This document shows positions 6,509-7,444 of a stretch of DNA of 7,444 bases, piece by piece (position 1 is the first letter of the stretch; each line of letters starts with the position of its first letter). The DNA comes from Chloroflexota bacterium (GTDB lineage: Bacteria > Chloroflexota > Anaerolineae > Aggregatilineales > Phototrophicaceae). A program made the translations under genes and the position numbers. The notes beneath the pieces are model-generated. The model had not been told where the DNA came from and searched no databases. It was given only the letters and a program-made list of their open reading frames with translations. Where the stretch lies: assembly GCA_023392115.1 (NCBI GenBank), contig JAEVZT010000358.1:1-7444 (forward strand), written 5' to 3'.

Positions 6509-7291
6509 GTGAATCGTCGTGCGTTTCTCTTGTTGGTGGTGCTGACTGCTGCCTTGCTCCTCAAGAACCGGCGCAAGGATGATCCGTATTTCATCGTCGG
6601 GCATCGCGGCGCGGCAGGACTCGCGCCCGAAAATACGATGGCGTCGCTGAAGCTGGCGCACCAGCTTGGCGCTGGCTGGCTCGAAGTTGACATTCAGCGG
6701 ACGCGCGATCGTGTGCTGGTCGTGATGCACGACGCGACCGCTGACCGCACGACGAACGGCAGCGGCAGCATCGGCGAGATGGACTGGGAGCAAGTTGCGC
6801 AGCTCGACGCCTCGAAGGGGATGGAAAAGTACGCCGGCGAACCTGTGCCGCGCCTGTCGGACGTACTGACGTTCATTGTCGAAAACGATCTGATGCTGTG
6901 CATCGAGGTGAAAGACCCGCAGATCTACCCCGGTATCGCCGAAGAACTGGCGGCTGAACTCCGCGAATACAACGCGCAGTCGCGCGTCGTTATTATCTCG
7001 TTCGACCTCGCATGGCTGCGCGGTTTTAGCGAAATCGCGCCAGATATCGCCGTCGGCGCGCTGTGGAAGCGCATCGAGTCGGTTGATGCTGTGCCGAGCG
7101 CCAAGTATATCGACGTTCACTGGAGCAGCGCCCTGCTCGACCTGCCGCTCATCTGGCAGGCGAAACAGAGCGGGCGGACGATCCTCGTCTGGACGTGCAA
7201 TTCGCCGCTGATTGCTTATGTCTTGAAGTGGGTTGGCGTTAACGGCGTTACCACCGACCGCCCCGATCTGCTCGTGCCGACGGCGCAGTAA
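6509..7291 (+). CDS. ugpQ: Glycerophosphodiester phosphodiesterase (GDPD family, UgpQ/GlpQ-like)
   Basis: This enzyme hydrolyses glycerophosphodiesters, such as deacylated phospholipids, to glycerol-3-phosphate and an alcohol, using a metal ion. The 260-residue protein starts with GTG. Family motifs are complete: VGHRGAAG..PENT (30-43) with catalytic His32 and Glu41, EVD (59-61) supplying metal ligands Glu59 and Asp61, MHD with catalytic His74, IEVKD (132-136) with Glu133 and Lys135, VWT (227-229), and the closing GVTTDRPDLL (246-255). Residues 5-18 are hydrophobic and flanked by arginines on both sides (MNRR; KNRRK), so it may be membrane-anchored; E. coli UgpQ is cytosolic and lacks this. 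The position 37 bp after the UgpE-like gene matches the end of ugp operons and suggests it works on the imported substrate, but the side of the membrane it faces is uncertain. The symbol is given on context. Confidence 0.92.
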   Translation: MNRRAFLLLVVLTAALLLKNRRKDDPYFIVGHRGAAGLAPENTMASLKLAHQLGAGWLEVDIQRTRDRVLVVMHDATADRTTNGSGSIGEMDWEQVAQLDASKGMEKYAGEPVPRLSDVLTFIVENDLMLCIEVKDPQIYPGIAEELAAELREYNAQSRVVIISFDLAWLRGFSEIAPDIAVGALWKRIESVDAVPSAKYIDVHWSSALLDLPLIWQAKQSGRTILVWTCNSPLIAYVLKWVGVNGVTTDRPDLLVPTAQ

Positions 7292-7347
7292 GCGGCGGAC
7301 GGGGCGCGGATCGGCATCGAACACAAGGCAAATCGGGAGAGCCGGGC

Positions 7348-7444
7348 ATGGGCAAACTGCAAGAACTGTTCCTTCGGTTGCGCTACGGCGGTAAGCAGAA
7401 GGGCGGGGGGTGCGCGCACGTCGCGTTGATTCAAGAGGTGACGC
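7348..7444 (+). CDS. Unidentified protein, 3'-truncated at the window edge
   Basis: An open frame begins with ATG 56 bp after the phosphodiesterase stop, preceded by GGGAGAG at 7335-7341 with a six-base gap. The visible 32 residues (MGKLQELFLRLRYGG, then a Lys/Gly-rich stretch, then CAHVALIQEVT) resemble no family I recognise. It does not look like the start of an ABC ATPase, which would usually show a LxxVxKxF-type strand. It may belong to the same transcript because no terminator is seen in the gap. Confidence 0.45.
   Translation, partial: MGKLQELFLRLRYGGKQKGGGCAHVALIQEVT

Noticed and set aside
6386..7324. Minus-strand open frame (312 codons) opposite the phosphodiesterase
   Set aside because: The + strand gene has all catalytic motifs; the antisense product is low-complexity and Arg-rich, a shadow of high GC.
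7348..7444. Possibility that the last partial gene is the missing UgpC ATPase
   Set aside because: Its first 32 residues do not resemble the N-terminus of an ABC ATPase, which would show its first strand and A-loop aromatic here.

Overview
The window reads as bacterial chromosome with ordinary dense coding, all genes on the + strand. GC is moderate to high, about 70% in places by hand count. The mix of a very large membrane-spanning STAND ATPase/WD40 protein with a UgpB-type ABC importer fits a member of the Chloroflexota (Anaerolineae-like). That placement is an inference from gene content only, with no marker gene to confirm it.

Layout: (1) Positions 1-3089 hold the 3' part of a large signalling-type protein. 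It has the end of an nSTAND1-type ATPase module, a linker with coiled-coil character, one membrane helix, then 14 WD40-like blades, enough for two seven-bladed propellers, and a Cys-containing tail. The N-terminus, with the Walker motifs and any effector domain, lies outside the window. (2) Positions 3090-3216 are a short control region with three separate dyad symmetries, including a CG-centred LacI-type site and a cluster of TGCAA half-sites. (3) Positions 3217-6471 encode a glycerol-3-phosphate/glycerophosphodiester ABC importer: a UgpB-like binding protein, then, after an intrinsic terminator, UgpA-like and UgpE-like permeases that overlap by 8 bp. (4) Positions 6509-7291 encode a glycerophosphodiester phosphodiesterase (UgpQ/GlpQ family) with an N-terminal hydrophobic anchor. 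(5) From 7348 an unidentified gene begins and runs off the window.

How it works together: the gene order B-A-E-Q matches the E. coli ugp operon except that the ATPase gene ugpC is absent. The binding protein keeps most of the residues known to contact glycerol-3-phosphate in E. coli UgpB. The system probably captures glycerol-3-phosphate or glycerophosphodiesters, the permeases import them using an ATPase encoded elsewhere, and the phosphodiesterase releases glycerol-3-phosphate and an alcohol. The terminator after the binding-protein gene would give more binding protein than permease.

I see no clearly new system here. The points most worth a second look are the inside-ATPase/outside-propeller layout of the STAND protein with its internal GC shift, the three-dyad control region, and the importer without its own ATPase. 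No RNA gene, CRISPR array, insertion sequence or phage feature was seen.
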